This document shows positions 49,234-59,500 of a stretch of DNA of 64,000 nucleotides, one piece after another; the stretch's first letter is position 1, and each line of letters opens with the position of its first letter. The stretch is from Jaenimonas drosophilae (taxonomy: Eukaryota > Euglenozoa > Kinetoplastea > Trypanosomatida > Trypanosomatidae). The notes below the pieces were generated by a model. It searched no databases. It had not been told where the DNA came from and was given only the letters and a program-made list of their open reading frames with translations. The DNA is taken from contig JASAON010001650.1 in NCBI GenBank assembly GCA_030849065.1, positions 109,532 to 173,531 on the forward strand, read 5' to 3'. The position numbers were made by a program, and so were the translations under genes.

Positions 49234-50310
49234 TCACGTAGGTCGCTCCGCTCCAGCCTCCTGAATCTTGTGCTGCTCATGGTTCTTCTTCTGCTCCTCC
49301 GCCTTCTCCCGTCGCTCAGTCAGCGCTTTCAGTTCGCGGGCAAGGGATCGGCGGTTCAGAATGACCTCATGCAAAGCTCCAATGCAGCGTGCAGTAGCCG
49401 CTAAGAAGGTGGACACAGCCTGGTCATTTGTGTGACGAATCATCTCAGTAGACGACTTCCTCACATAGATTTCGGGCTGCAGACTAACCACTTCTTGGAG
49501 TAACTCCAGAATATCATCCGAAATGGGCATAGTGCCATCCGCCACATCCTTGAGGTACTCCTCAATCTGCTGAAGAACGCGGCTCAAGTGGCCAAGAGAC
49601 AGCTCTCGCTCCTGAATCTTGGTTGACAGGGTGGTAATGGTGGAGTCCGTCATGTCACGAAGAAGATGCTCAATACCAATTTCTTCGGCCTCCTCCGCCC
49701 CCAGATGTGTGGGTGTATTGCGGAACTCAAGCGTCCGCTTTCCCTCACGACCCTGCACTGTGGTGTACGCGAGAACAGGAACACCCTTGTTGTTGGGGTC
49801 CGTATTCACCACACAGTACACGGGGTTGGGGCAGAAGCGATCGGCAACGAGAAGGTGGAGCAACAAGTCATTCGGCTGAATGGTGGGGCCTGAGCTGTAC
49901 CATCCAACAATGCGGATACGCGGCTGCACACGTCGCGTCATATTGAACATCTCCTCGGCAAAGTTGGTATCGAAGAACCACACATCGGGGTTGGTCGCAT
50001 CTTCATCAAAGGGAACTGCAAAGCTATTGTTGATGTCCAAAGTGACCTCACCATCCGCTCGGCGCTTGTATCGTCCGAGAAGAAGCCCCACCACACGCTT
50101 CTGGTGAATCGCCTTGTTGTTCATTCGGGCATGGTGATCCACCAGCGAAAGCAACACCAATGGGTGAACATCCACGCGGTCCACCGACCCAGGAGTAATA
50201 TTGACGCTAGTGTTGCCCTCCTCTACATCCTTCACTTCTTCATTCCCGTCATCGTGATTGGAGGTGGTCTCCTCTCCAGTGCCATCCGGCCGGTCTTCTT
50301 CGTTGGACAT
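49234..50310 (-). CDS. RPN8: 26S proteasome regulatory subunit Rpn8
   Basis: A 358-residue Rpn8 (PSMD7), the non-catalytic MPN-domain lid subunit that pairs with the deubiquitinase Rpn11. The MPN domain (about 47-180) is plain: VDVHPLVLLSLVDHHAR, KRVVGLLLGRYKR, NNSFAVPFDED, VWFFDTNFAEEMF, RIVGWYSSGPTIQPNDLLLH. The JAMM zinc ligands are absent (GWYSSGP in place of GWYHSHP), as expected for Rpn8 and unlike Rpn11. After it comes the conserved LGAEEAEEIGIEHLLRDMTD segment and a helical C-terminus ending in a charged tail. The acidic N-terminal extension of ~45 residues is longer than in human Rpn8. eIF3f or eIF3h were considered, but the HLLRD region fits Rpn8. Start at the ATG at 50308-50310. 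Confidence 0.95.
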   Translation of the reverse strand: MSNEEDRPDGTGEETTSNHDDGNEEVKDVEEGNTSVNITPGSVDRVDVHPLVLLSLVDHHARMNNKAIHQKRVVGLLLGRYKRRADGEVTLDINNSFAVPFDEDATNPDVWFFDTNFAEEMFNMTRRVQPRIRIVGWYSSGPTIQPNDLLLHLLVADRFCPNPVYCVVNTDPNNKGVPVLAYTTVQGREGKRTLEFRNTPTHLGAEEAEEIGIEHLLRDMTDSTITTLSTKIQERELSLGHLSRVLQQIEEYLKDVADGTMPISDDILELLQEVVSLQPEIYVRKSSTEMIRHTNDQAVSTFLAATARCIGALHEVILNRRSLARELKALTERREKAEEQKKNHEQHKIQEAGAERPT

Positions 50311-52943
50311 GAATGCTCACAGCAACCTCAACGGTACTCCTGTGGAGGTGTTAGATGATGGGGGAGGGAGAGCACTCAACGGTGTCAATGGAAATGTGGC
50401 CTACAGTGCAGCGTTGACTGTTCGAAACGATCACTTCGCACAGCTATGAACTACGGGTCGAATAACTGAGCAGTAGAATTGTTTCTCCAACTTCAGCTCA
50501 TACTTTCACAACAAGAAGATTGAGATTCAAGCATGGAATTGATGGATAGCAAGAAGCTTACAGAGGAGTTCAATGAGTCTTGTCATCCAAGGAGGCATTC
50601 ACGATTGATTGTGATGATGCCTTGGCACCCCCCAAAAGGTTTGGGGGTCACCCAAATAACAACATGCATGGCCAAGCATCCAAATGAGAAAAAAAAGAAA
50701 AGAAATCAAAGCACAATAATAAAACTGAAACAACACTCGAGAAAGCAGTAATGCACCAATCTACCAAGAAACAATCGTCACACATAAAGTGAGAAATCAA
50801 GGGTTGATATCAACCGCTACAATCTAGGGGTACTCCTGTGAAAACGTCATCTGCCACGTAGCGAGACAACGCCATTAATGCATACTGTTCAGCATGCACA
50901 ATTAGCGTAGACTGCGCCTCAAAGTCATATGTGGATTTTGACAGAAGTCAATGTGGCTTCAGACACCCAGAGGAACCCCCACAGACGTTGCCCACAATGA
51001 TTGTCCCAAAAAAACAGACTTTATGCCTCGCTATGCAAAATTGCGTGCATGACGCTTGTGATGAGAACTCTTGCGACTCTTTCTCCCCTCCCCAATTCTA
51101 CTCGCCTTCTGTATCATCGAGAGAGGAAGCCGGAAGAGGGTCATCACAAAACACAAAACGAAGAAGGGAGGCCAGGATCAGCTCCTCGAGCACATCATCC
51201 GATCTCCAACCTCAGTTAATTCAATCGTTTCGAGTAAGAACCGTAGCAAGGGAAGAAGGGGAGGCATTAGTGTGAACAACAGCATCTTGGGAGAATCCTC
51301 CAGAACTGAGTGTGTCATTTTTTAGCAAAAGCACATGGGTGGGACAGGAAAACACTGAGCAAACCGAAACGTTTGCGTGCATATATATAGGTAGCTGATG
51401 AATGGACCGGTTGAGATAGCTCCATCTACTTCTCCTTAAGACCTCTATTTGTGCTGCTTCTTCTCCCAGACAGGAGCAACTGGAAGTCTATCGGTCAAAA
51501 ATTTCACCAAGCATGGCAGTGGTATGGGGGTGAGAGGTAGTGTGGTCTGCTCATTGGTGCAGTGAGAGCTGCAATCTACCACAGAAACAGCTGTTCTTCA
51601 GGAATGGAATATATGTAAGTGAAATCGGGTGCGATGCCCTAAGGAGTTGGCACGTTTCCTGAGTGGCCCCTACACTCCATGGTGGAATGAGGGCCAGGCT
51701 CGGCAACCTCGCGCGCATGTAGGTTAGCAACTTCCGCGCATGGCAACGTGCCACCGCTCACCAGGCCACATGGGCGGATGACACTTGTGGTATGGTGTGT
51801 GCCAATAGTAGTTCAACTGAGGTAGCGTGTACCTCAGAACAAGTACTCACTAGACAAAGCACTCCCAGATCGCATTTGCCGTCGAGAGTAACCTTCACAG
51901 AGGGGCAGCAACCAGCAAAAACTGGAAAAAAAAACATAAAGAAAGTGTTCGAGAACGCTCTTACGCCGGCTGTATCATTCCGGTCCATGCATGTCGATCA
52001 CGGCATCTATCACTGGGGTAAGGATCAAACCAAGTATTGTCACCGTCAGCTCCACTTCTGCGGACCATACCTTCGAGCCTCCCTCCCTCTCCGGTACTTG
52101 ACGTGTGTAGGAAAAAGAATGCAGCATGCTTTGCAGCTACTGCCCACCATCCACAAGCACTTTCAGAGGAGTGCAACGAATGGTACAGATACCGAGGTGC
52201 GAAGTGCGTCAAACAAGTTCCTCTGGTAGGAGCTAACACCATCACTCATCAAATTCAGCAGGCTGGTTATCGTCGTGCTGTGCAAAACTGTTCCTCATGC
52301 ATGAAGACTTTGACACGAGCATCCAAAAACTTCAGATTTCATCCGCGCGGGCAGGTGAGTCGCGAATATGGCATGTCAGCCGTATTCAAGATGATCACTC
52401 ACACACCGTGTCATGGCTGATTATATCCATTGGAAACCACACGGTACTGTTTCGCCGCATCACGGCGTGGGCTCTAGCGACACAAACAGGCCTCGTTTAT
52501 GCATGCGAATGATTCACTGGCAGTTGAATTGTAGCCTCTATCATAAGGAGGTGCCATCATCTATCAGAGAGCTACTACAGGTGACTCGGTCATCACTCAT
52601 GACAAAATGCAACATTTCTCGACGTGAAGAGTATGCATCCAGCCTCCAGCAGATACAACATGGAAATGAAGTTAATCACCAACGTCCAAAGATGGTGAAG
52701 CGCGTAAATTTTTCGAAAGGAAGTCATCCAAGGGAGATGAAGAGAGGGGGGAGGGAGAGGAAGAGGTACAAGAATAGGACTGGATGAAGCGATGTTGGTG
52801 GGGTGATGGTGCTTGAAGGAAGCCAGCAAAAGCAAACCGGAAGCGGGTATTGAGGCAAAATGTGTATTCGATCTGATTTCGGCAGTGGGAGATTCACCTA
52901 AAGGGGTAGTACCCCCACCCACTGAAGTCGTACTTCAGCGGTC
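50311..52943. other. Gene-poor region, part 1
   Basis: About 2.6 kb between Rpn8 and the small membrane-protein frame. No frame on either strand has recognisable protein content. A perfect hairpin, CCCCCAAA (50629-50636), loop AGG, TTTGGGGG (50640-50647), lies 5' of Rpn8. A strong purine run at 52732-52766 (pyrimidine in the minus sense) resembles a splice-acceptor tract, but what follows it has only short frames. Near 52903-52938 are two small adjacent hairpins. It may hold RNA genes I cannot recognise. Confidence 0.5.
52903..52938. repeat. Two adjacent small hairpins after the 68-residue frame
   Basis: In the minus sense, starting 5 nt after the stop at 52944-52946, lies CTGAAGT/ACTTCAG around a 3-nt loop (52922-52938). 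It is followed by a short G/C hairpin of 5-bp arms (52903-52915). Placement at the stop suggests a 3'-end RNA structure, but each arm is short enough to be chance. Confidence 0.5.
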
Positions 52944-53150
52944 CTACAGATCCGTTTGGCGTATCCAACCACAACTTCGTTTCTCGGTTGTTGAGTAGCA
53001 CTCCAACAAGTGGAAGCTCTCAACCACCGCGAGTACCATGCCCACTATAAGAAGATACATACGCTGGGCACGGAACTCCGGATAGCCGAGCACAGTGTAA
53101 CAGACACACAACACTGCAAGTACGCACGTAACGGCTCTATCGAATCGCAT
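52944..53150 (-). CDS. Possible 68-residue two-TM micro-protein
   Basis: A short frame that has the look of a real small membrane protein. The first hydrophobic helix at about 6-22 (AVTCVLAVLCVCYTVLG) and a second at about 31-50 (MYLLIVGMVLAVVESFHLL) are joined by the polar turn YPEFRAQR and followed by a short charged tail. The ATG (53148-53150) is preceded by a pyrimidine stretch and an AG at 53160-53161, giving a 9-nt leader, as trans-spliced kinetoplastid genes can have. It lies in the middle of the largest gene-poor part of the window and on the same strand as all other genes. I recognise no family. Hydrophobic short frames also arise by chance, so confidence is moderate to low. Confidence 0.4.
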   Translation of the reverse strand: MRFDRAVTCVLAVLCVCYTVLGYPEFRAQRMYLLIVGMVLAVVESFHLLECYSTTEKRSCGWIRQTDL

Positions 53151-55018
53151 TAGGCATCACTGGGAAAGGGTGAAACACCAGAATAGGTGATGCATTGTGT
53201 TGACAGGTATTTAAAACGAGGTATGCGCATCACCACGCTGTGCGCTGGTCCCTTCAGTGGCTCTCCCCAATTGTCAGATTCAATTTTTTTTTTATCTTTT
53301 CCAATCTTAAATATTGGAACATTTTTTTCGTGGTCATGCGTAGCAACAAATGAAACAACGGAGACGGTCCCAAACGGCATTGCTCCGAATCCATGGCAGT
53401 AACTAAAAAGGGGGATGCTGTAGTGACAGTCTAAGACTGACTTCCCGTTCTCGCACTCGCTCCCTGACCGCCACACGCCAGCTGCTGATGTACCGAGGGA
53501 CCAGGCAGGGACGACCAAGAGAACACACTCACAGGCTCCAAGGCTTCGACTGCGGATTCTAAACTCGTTCCATTCTGTGCCATCTAACTACATTTCGCGC
53601 GAGGTGCGTGGCTGGCTAAGTTCTTTCACTCCCTGAAGCCTCACAATGTGCCTATATATACTTGTCTCCATCTTGACTGTACACGGAACACCTCTCGACG
53701 GAGGCCTTTCAGAGTGAGTCCAAAACCACTCACCCAGCAGCCGCCCGCATAGTGAAGATCTCGGCGGGTGAAAGATTTGGAGAGTAGCCAAAAATTTGTT
53801 CACAAGGCGGTCACGCGTTATATAGATGATATATATTTCAGAGTGTTCATCCACACCAGCGTCGAGAAACGTATATCGCTACCGCTCGGGGGAGCGCAGA
53901 AGGGTTCTCCCCTCAGCTGCGGTAAACAGATGCAAGCGTCACTCTTCACTTGATCAGCCTTTCCCTTTGTTTTATAGCAAGCACTGCCTTCATTCTCATC
54001 TTCGTTCATTTCGTCTGGATGCACCGCATGCCTCTACGCCTCCCGCAGAAACAAAAATATCACAGTCACTTCGTTGTATCCTCTCCATCCTCACTTGTCT
54101 TGATGTGTGCAGAAGTAACCATGCGTTGTGTTTGTCACCTCTCCTTCCCCCAGCCCTCACCGCTATGATCTCTCGCTTGCGTCGAGCATTTTTTTTTATT
54201 GAAAGAAAAAAAGTACCTGCTCGTCCGGTCGTGATGTCTGTGAAGGTGGGGGTCTCATTCTCGATGTATCCTCCAGCGTCCCGCTCAACACTTCCCGCAA
54301 GGAAACGATACAGCTTGCTGTCAGGGGAGGTGGGAGAAGCCAATACACAACAACAATGTGTGAGAAACAACCGATGTTGAAGGATCCAACAGAAGGGAGG
54401 GGAGGGGCAAAATAACAACGACAACATCAAAACACCAAATACAGAAAAAAAAAAGAGGAAAAGAGAAAAGTGACTTCCTTCGAAAGAACTAAGCAAGAAG
54501 ATAAACAAAAGCAGGGCAGTTCTCGAACACAAACAACAATCAAGAAAAAAAATACATTTTCATTGCTTACCATGTCGTGTCTCTCTCGCTGCGACTCAAT
54601 TCATTTCTTCCGGATCCAGGTTCTTTTCTTTCCTCCTAAAACAGTTATAAAGGAAAGAAGAGCAAAGGAAAAAAATCAGGGTGAACACATCAAACGCATC
54701 CGCTGGACCTGCATTATTGCTACTGTGGCTGCAACGACCAACTTGGATGGCAGCGTCGCTGCTCGTCCAACACTCAAACGGTCGCAGAAAGAAGGCGGGA
54801 TAGGCTGGCTGGATGGCGTACGCGACCGAGCCACGGCAGGTTACAAAGTGCAGGACGTGGGGCGGAACGGTTCCGCCAAGGAGCTGTTGGAAGTGAGATT
54901 GACACGAAGGGATGGAACAGCCCACAACTCATGACTGCTCTTAACTCACTAGTCCCTTGTCCCCTCCTTCACCTCCTTCAGCTTCATCCAGCACCTACTG
55001 CGTCAGACTGGTCGGCGT
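53151..55018. other. Gene-poor region, part 2
   Basis: About 1.9 kb between the DEAD-box helicase stop and the small membrane-protein frame. Frames on both strands (for example 53826-54380 plus, 53996-54532 minus, 54470-54934 plus) are low-complexity or motif-free. Long A/G runs (54185-54215, 54445-54475, 54543-54553) are strong pyrimidine tracts in the minus sense, suggesting one or more RNA-processing sites. No RNA gene is recognised. Confidence 0.5.
53160..53176 (-). promoter_or_regulatory. Predicted spliced-leader acceptor of the 68-residue frame
   Basis: In the minus sense TTTCACCCTTTCCC runs into an AG at 53160-53161, 9 nt before the ATG. Predicted from composition only. Confidence 0.35.
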
Positions 55019-56804
55019 TCAGTTGTTCATGGGTCCGCGTGCGCTACGGAATCCACCATTACCCCCTTGGTGGTAGCCACCATATCCCCCACGGAAACCG
55101 CCGTTGCCGCCACGCCCATATCCACCACGACCGAACGGCATGCCGAAGCCGTTGCGATATCCACCACGGCCGCGACCATTGTTCTGGGGGATGTTGGGCT
55201 TCTTCGCAAGCGCCTGGACTTCCGGGAGTACCTGCTGGTTCGTTTCGCGGAGAAGAGGAATCAACTCATCCACAATATTGCGGTTCTTCTCGTTGAAGAA
55301 GGAAATGGCTGTGCCCTGCTTGCCCGCACGGCCCGTTCGCCCAATGCGGTGCACGTAATCATCGATGTTGCTAGGAAGGTCATACTGGACCACCAGAGAC
55401 ACATTGGGAATATCCAGACCACGGGAGGCCACATCGGTGGCTACCAGAACGCGGCAGGCACCATTCTTAAAGTGGTTAAGGGCCTCCTCACGCTCGCGCT
55501 GAACTCGGTCGCCGTGAATGGAGGTGCAGCTGAGGCGCTGAGAGCGAAGGAACCGCTCCAGGAAATCTGCATCGCGCTTCTTCTCAACGAACACAAGGAT
55601 TCGCTCTCCCTCATGCGACGATAGCAGCTGCAGAAGCATCTCACGCTTGTTCATGTCTTCCACCCAACGCACATCCTGAGTAATGTTCTCCGTGGTAGAG
55701 CCCACACGGCCCACCTGCAGGAAGGAGTGGTGGTTGAGGAACTCACGCGCCAGCTGTTGGATTTCCTTGGGGAAGGTTGCGGAATATAAGAGAGTCTGGC
55801 GTTGGCCAGGAGGAGGCATATCGCTCTCCGGGCCCTGTACAATTTGGCGAATTTGTGGCTCGAAGCCCATGTCCAGCATGCGATCCGCCTCATCGAGGAC
55901 GAGAAATCGGATGCCACCAAAACGGGTGTAGCCGCGGGAGAACAAATCCAAAAGGCGGCCAGGGGTGGCAACGAGAAGTCCACAGCCACGGGTGAGTTCG
56001 TGAATCTGGTGGCGAGGATCGGCACCACCATACACCACCACGCTGCGGATGCCTGTGTGGTAGGTGAACTTACGACCCTCTTCGTAAATCTGGATAGAGA
56101 GCTCGCGAGTTGGGGCGAGAACGAGGGCAGAAGGCATGGCCTGCCCCTGAGGACCCTGAGGACGGTTCTGGGTGTTGCAGAGCATGGAGTTAATGGCGGG
56201 GATGAGGTAGGCAGCGGTCTTACCAGAGCCTGTTTGAGCGCAAGCCATCAGATCGCGGCCCTTGAGGACGCAGGGAATACCGTACTTCTGCACGGGGGTG
56301 GGCTTCTGGTAGCGGCAGCGGTTGACGTTCTCATTCAGTGACGGAGCCAGGTTCATGCTAGCAAAAGACTCGGCGGGCTCGGTGTCGNCGGTGGTAGTTA
56401 TTCGGCGCATGCTGCACCTGACGGTAGTCATTTCCGCCGCCATACCCACCTCGGTAGCCGCCACCGCCGCCGCCACCACCACCACCACCATAGCCAGCAT
56501 TGCTGTTGTTGTTGTTGTTGTTGGGGGCGAAGCGGTAGTTGTTCACCGGATTAGGGTTGCGGTAGCCATCCTGGTAGCCGCCTCCATTATAGCCTCCCCC
56601 GTTGTTGTTGTTGTTGAAGCCCATGCGGTCACCACCGTTACCATAGTTGGGACGGGGCATAGGATAGCCATTGTTGCCATTGCCCATATTACCGCCTCCG
56701 TACTGACGGGCGCTTTGGTAGCCGCCATTGTTGTTGTTGTTGTTGTTGTTGTTGTAGGCAGGATTGACACCGCCGTTGTGACCGGGGGGTGCGTAGGAGT
56801 TCAT
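55019..56804 (-). CDS. DED1/DDX3: DEAD-box RNA helicase, Ded1/DDX3 type (frame broken at an N)
   Basis: An ATP-dependent RNA helicase of the Ded1/DDX3 group, which promotes translation initiation. The ATG is at 56802-56804 (MNSYAPPG). The ~135-residue N-terminus is Asn/Gly-rich with long Asn runs. The core has the Q motif (CRYQKPTPVQKYGIP), motif I AQTGSGKT, PTRELS, TPGRL, DEAD (codons at 55883-55894), SAT, ATDVASRGLDIP and HRIGRTGRAGKQG. It ends in Arg/Gly repeats (GRGGYGRGGNGGFRGGYGG). Reading passes from one frame to another at the ambiguous base at 56388: upstream coding ends DYRQVQHAPNNYH and downstream coding resumes at DTEPAESFASMNLAPSL. This is most easily a sequencing or assembly gap of uncertain length; the functional gene is probably intact. 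Separate frames beginning at 56500 and 56840 are not two genes. Confidence 0.92.
56388..56388. other. Ambiguous base causing an apparent frameshift
   Basis: A single N inside the helicase coding region, exactly where the frame must change by one base. The count of bases here is therefore unreliable. Confidence 0.95.
56497..56757. repeat. GTT runs encoding poly-asparagine
   Basis: Three GTT-rich runs (about 56504-56522, 56600-56617, 56729-56755) read in the minus frame as Asn runs of up to nine residues in the helicase N-terminus. Such sequence is slippage-prone and prion-like in composition. Confidence 0.85.
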
Positions 56805-57209
56805 CCTCTCTGTGTTTGTATGTTTCGAAGGTATTCCCAAATAGGGTACACAGAGGTCACAGAGGTTGTTGATGGAGGATTAAAAATGGCCTGAGAGCGG
56901 GGCAGAGCGATCACGGATATTCCCTTGGAAACTTTCAGTCAACGATCTACTAATGCAGTGCGTGAAAAAAAAATACTGAGAGGTGAAACCGTAAAAAAAA
57001 GGGAGTAGAAAGTTGCAAAAGAATCCATAACAGAGCACGCACGGAACAAGCAGACGAGAGGGTATGCCTTAACAAACTACTTGGTGTTCCCAGTGCAAAT
57101 GCACGTTCCAATTTCCACCCACACGGGTGAGTGGCATGGAGCTGGGAATGGGCTAAGCTTACATCGCTGAGAGACGGTAGTCACCGGACAGCTGGAAGAC
57201 AGTCGTTTG
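56805..57209. other. Intergenic spacer, TPR gene to DEAD-box gene
   Basis: About 405 nt. It contains A runs at 56966-56973 and 56993-57000 that are T tracts in the minus sense. No gene is supported. Confidence 0.5.
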
Positions 57210-59192
57210 TTAAGCGCCGTGGCGCTTCGTACGGCGGCCTCCGCGCGCTGACATGACGTCTTCTCTGGTTCGCTCCACTTCGCTCCGATATGGCTCCCAC
57301 AGCTCTAAAAACGCGTCCTCGAGAGCAGAGAACATGGTTGGCTCCAATGCCCGCAGTGACTGATAGTGGGCATCCACTGTTGCGTAGGACAGAGAGGGGG
57401 ACGCAAAGGTTGGCTTCTCAACCTCCTTCTTCTCCACGGCCTTTGACTTCTTCGTGTCCTGTGGCGCCACCCACTCCCTTGGTTCATAGGGAATCTTGAA
57501 CATCTCATCATTCACAGGATGTTCGCTCATGACGTGATGCGCCAAGGAGATGTACATTTGGTTGTACAAATCCTCGGGCACTGGACTATTCTCATCGGAA
57601 TCGGTGAGTGAGGGCACAGGACGCCATCCACGGGCAATGGCGCATGCCAAAAACCGAGCAGCCTCGGAGTAGTTACTTCGATGAAAGGCACCGTTTGCTA
57701 GGGTCAGCATCGCATCGGTGATACACTGCGGGTGGCAGATACCGCTGTCCCCATCTGCGCCGTGGGAGGCGTTGATGTCATCTATGGCATTCAGGAAGTT
57801 TCGGTAATCACGAAGGGCTGCCTCTTGGTCCTCCTTCCGCTGGGAGTGTGTGAGACCACTTCGGGTTTGCCGGCGACGGAAGACCTCAGCGCGTTTGAGG
57901 TAGGCAATGGGTGTGCAGCGATCCTTTGCGTCATCCCATGGGAGGCTGATGACTAGGGAGAAATCTTTGATGGCACGTTCAAAATCGCCTGCCTCTTCAG
58001 AGTACACCGTTCCGCGCGTCAAAAGAGTGGTGCGACGAGCTGAGCGACTCTGGTGACGATCCAACGCCTGTGAGAGGGCCCAAATTTCTCCCTCAATGTC
58101 GTTGGACATGTGGCAAACGTGAGCCGTGCGCAGGAAGTAATCTGCGCACTCGGGCTCCATTTGCTGGAGGTACGACAAGAGTCCGAGTGCTAGAGGAAAA
58201 TCTCCAGCCTGGATGGCGTCGTCTACATTCACTTCATAGGTCAGGACAAACTCCTCATTCTCTACTGCCTTGCAGTAGTACTGTCTTGCTTCCTTTCGGA
58301 GAGCCACAGCTGCCTGCTCTTCTTCAGGAGGTAGCTCAGATGATTGGAGATCGCGGATATAACCCAAATAGAAGTTGGCATGCGCAATGTAGAACCTTGC
58401 CACACGTGCACGGTCGTCGTCATCCGTATCCACCTGCTCTTCCTCATTGAGCTGGCGCTGAGCGACTTCCAGCAGTTGGCGGAGATGATGCTCAGCTGCA
58501 CTGGTATGTCCACCTTGCGCAGCACACTTTCCGCAGTGAGCTAGGATCTCCATGGAAGGAGGGTTCATCTTCATGTACTTTTCAAACTCCTCAAAGGCTA
58601 GTTTGTACTCAGAGAGCCTCTCATAGCAGCTGGCCCTAAGCACGTACGTTTCGGAGCACAATGGATCGGCCTTACTGCTCAAGTGAAGCAGCCGAAGAGC
58701 GAAGTCACACTTCCCAAAGAGAAGGTTCAGCTTGGCTAAGCGTCTAAGGACCTCTGCGGTGTGTTTCGCCCGCTCCTTCTCTTTTGATGTTGTGCACTTG
58801 GCCTCAGCCAGCGCTTCCACGGTAAGGCCCCCGTCGCTATTTTGAAGCAGTGTCAGTGCCTGTTCTAGGTACTCACGTGCCTTTACCAGGTCGCCCTCTC
58901 GCATTGCTTCATCAGCATGGCTGATACAGTACTCAACTCCTCCTACAGACGGGATGTGCTGAGTGCCCGTGATGACGCAGCTGCAGTCCGTCCGCGCAGC
59001 AAAGGGAATACCCTGTGTTCCACGGTATCGGTCAGAAAATGTGTGGTAGAGCGGGGCTTCTCCCTTGGACACCACTACCGAGCGCCAATATTCCTCTACA
59101 AACTTTCGAGATTGAGGCGTGCGGAATGGTGTCTTCCTCCGCTTTCCCTCCCCATCCTTCTTCTTGGGGACACTGTAAGTCCCAAAGTGCAT
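57210..59192 (-). CDS. Tetratricopeptide repeat (TPR) protein
   Basis: A 660-residue protein dominated by TPR helices from about residue 85 to 540. Recognisable units are ISHADEAMREGDLVKAREYLEQAL, AKLNLLFGKCDFALRLLHLS, SCYERLSEYKLAFEEFEKYM, TRGTVYSEEAGDFERAIKDF and ANGAFHRSNYSEAARFLACA. The N-terminus (KKKDGEGKRRKTPFRTPQSR) is basic and the last ~70 residues hold a Lys/Glu stretch and an aromatic helix (FSALEDAFLELWEPYRSEVER). TPR proteins scaffold protein complexes; several of this size belong to axonemal or IFT machinery (for example the TTC16 or TTC25 type), but I cannot assign an orthologue. No TM segment. It lies between the MORN-kinesin and the helicase. Start at the ATG at 59190-59192. 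Confidence 0.85.
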   Translation of the reverse strand: MHFGTYSVPKKKDGEGKRRKTPFRTPQSRKFVEEYWRSVVVSKGEAPLYHTFSDRYRGTQGIPFAARTDCSCVITGTQHIPSVGGVEYCISHADEAMREGDLVKAREYLEQALTLLQNSDGGLTVEALAEAKCTTSKEKERAKHTAEVLRRLAKLNLLFGKCDFALRLLHLSSKADPLCSETYVLRASCYERLSEYKLAFEEFEKYMKMNPPSMEILAHCGKCAAQGGHTSAAEHHLRQLLEVAQRQLNEEEQVDTDDDDRARVARFYIAHANFYLGYIRDLQSSELPPEEEQAAVALRKEARQYYCKAVENEEFVLTYEVNVDDAIQAGDFPLALGLLSYLQQMEPECADYFLRTAHVCHMSNDIEGEIWALSQALDRHQSRSARRTTLLTRGTVYSEEAGDFERAIKDFSLVISLPWDDAKDRCTPIAYLKRAEVFRRRQTRSGLTHSQRKEDQEAALRDYRNFLNAIDDINASHGADGDSGICHPQCITDAMLTLANGAFHRSNYSEAARFLACAIARGWRPVPSLTDSDENSPVPEDLYNQMYISLAHHVMSEHPVNDEMFKIPYEPREWVAPQDTKKSKAVEKKEVEKPTFASPSLSYATVDAHYQSLRALEPTMFSALEDAFLELWEPYRSEVERTREDVMSARGGRRTKRHGA

Positions 59193-59500
59193 GGGGATGT
59201 GATCTGTTGAGAATCAATGAAGAGTTCTCTCGGTCACAACACCCACCCACGGAAGGGTATATATTTGGATACTACTACAGGACATAGCATCAACAAGAAA
59301 CGAAACAGAAGCACATTAAATCGGAAAATACAAGCTGGCCTATTTCCACATTATCTGATCCAGCATCCAAGACGGTCCCGTCACACCCAAAAATCAAATT
59401 TGTCTATGTTACATCATAGAGAGCTCATCTTGATACTGCCAGTCATGGTGCGGAGAACACGTTGAAGCGGCACGCAGAAAAATCATCATGGCGGTGCGTA
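59193..59500. other. Intergenic spacer, MORN-kinesin gene to TPR gene
   Basis: About 308 nt with no gene-like frame or repeat. Confidence 0.45.

Noticed and set aside
53150..53518. 122-codon minus frame upstream of the 68-residue frame
   Set aside because: No motif or splice-acceptor context, and it overlaps the tract that best explains the smaller frame.
53996..54532. 178-codon minus frame with a hydrophobic N-terminus
   Set aside because: The hydrophobic part is the translation of pyrimidine tracts; the rest has no recognisable domain.
55019..56500. Helicase frame taken as a gene with the hydrophobic N-terminus MLAMVVVVVAAAV
   Set aside because: That start is the Gly/Asn-rich region read in the wrong frame; the frame changes at the N at 56388.
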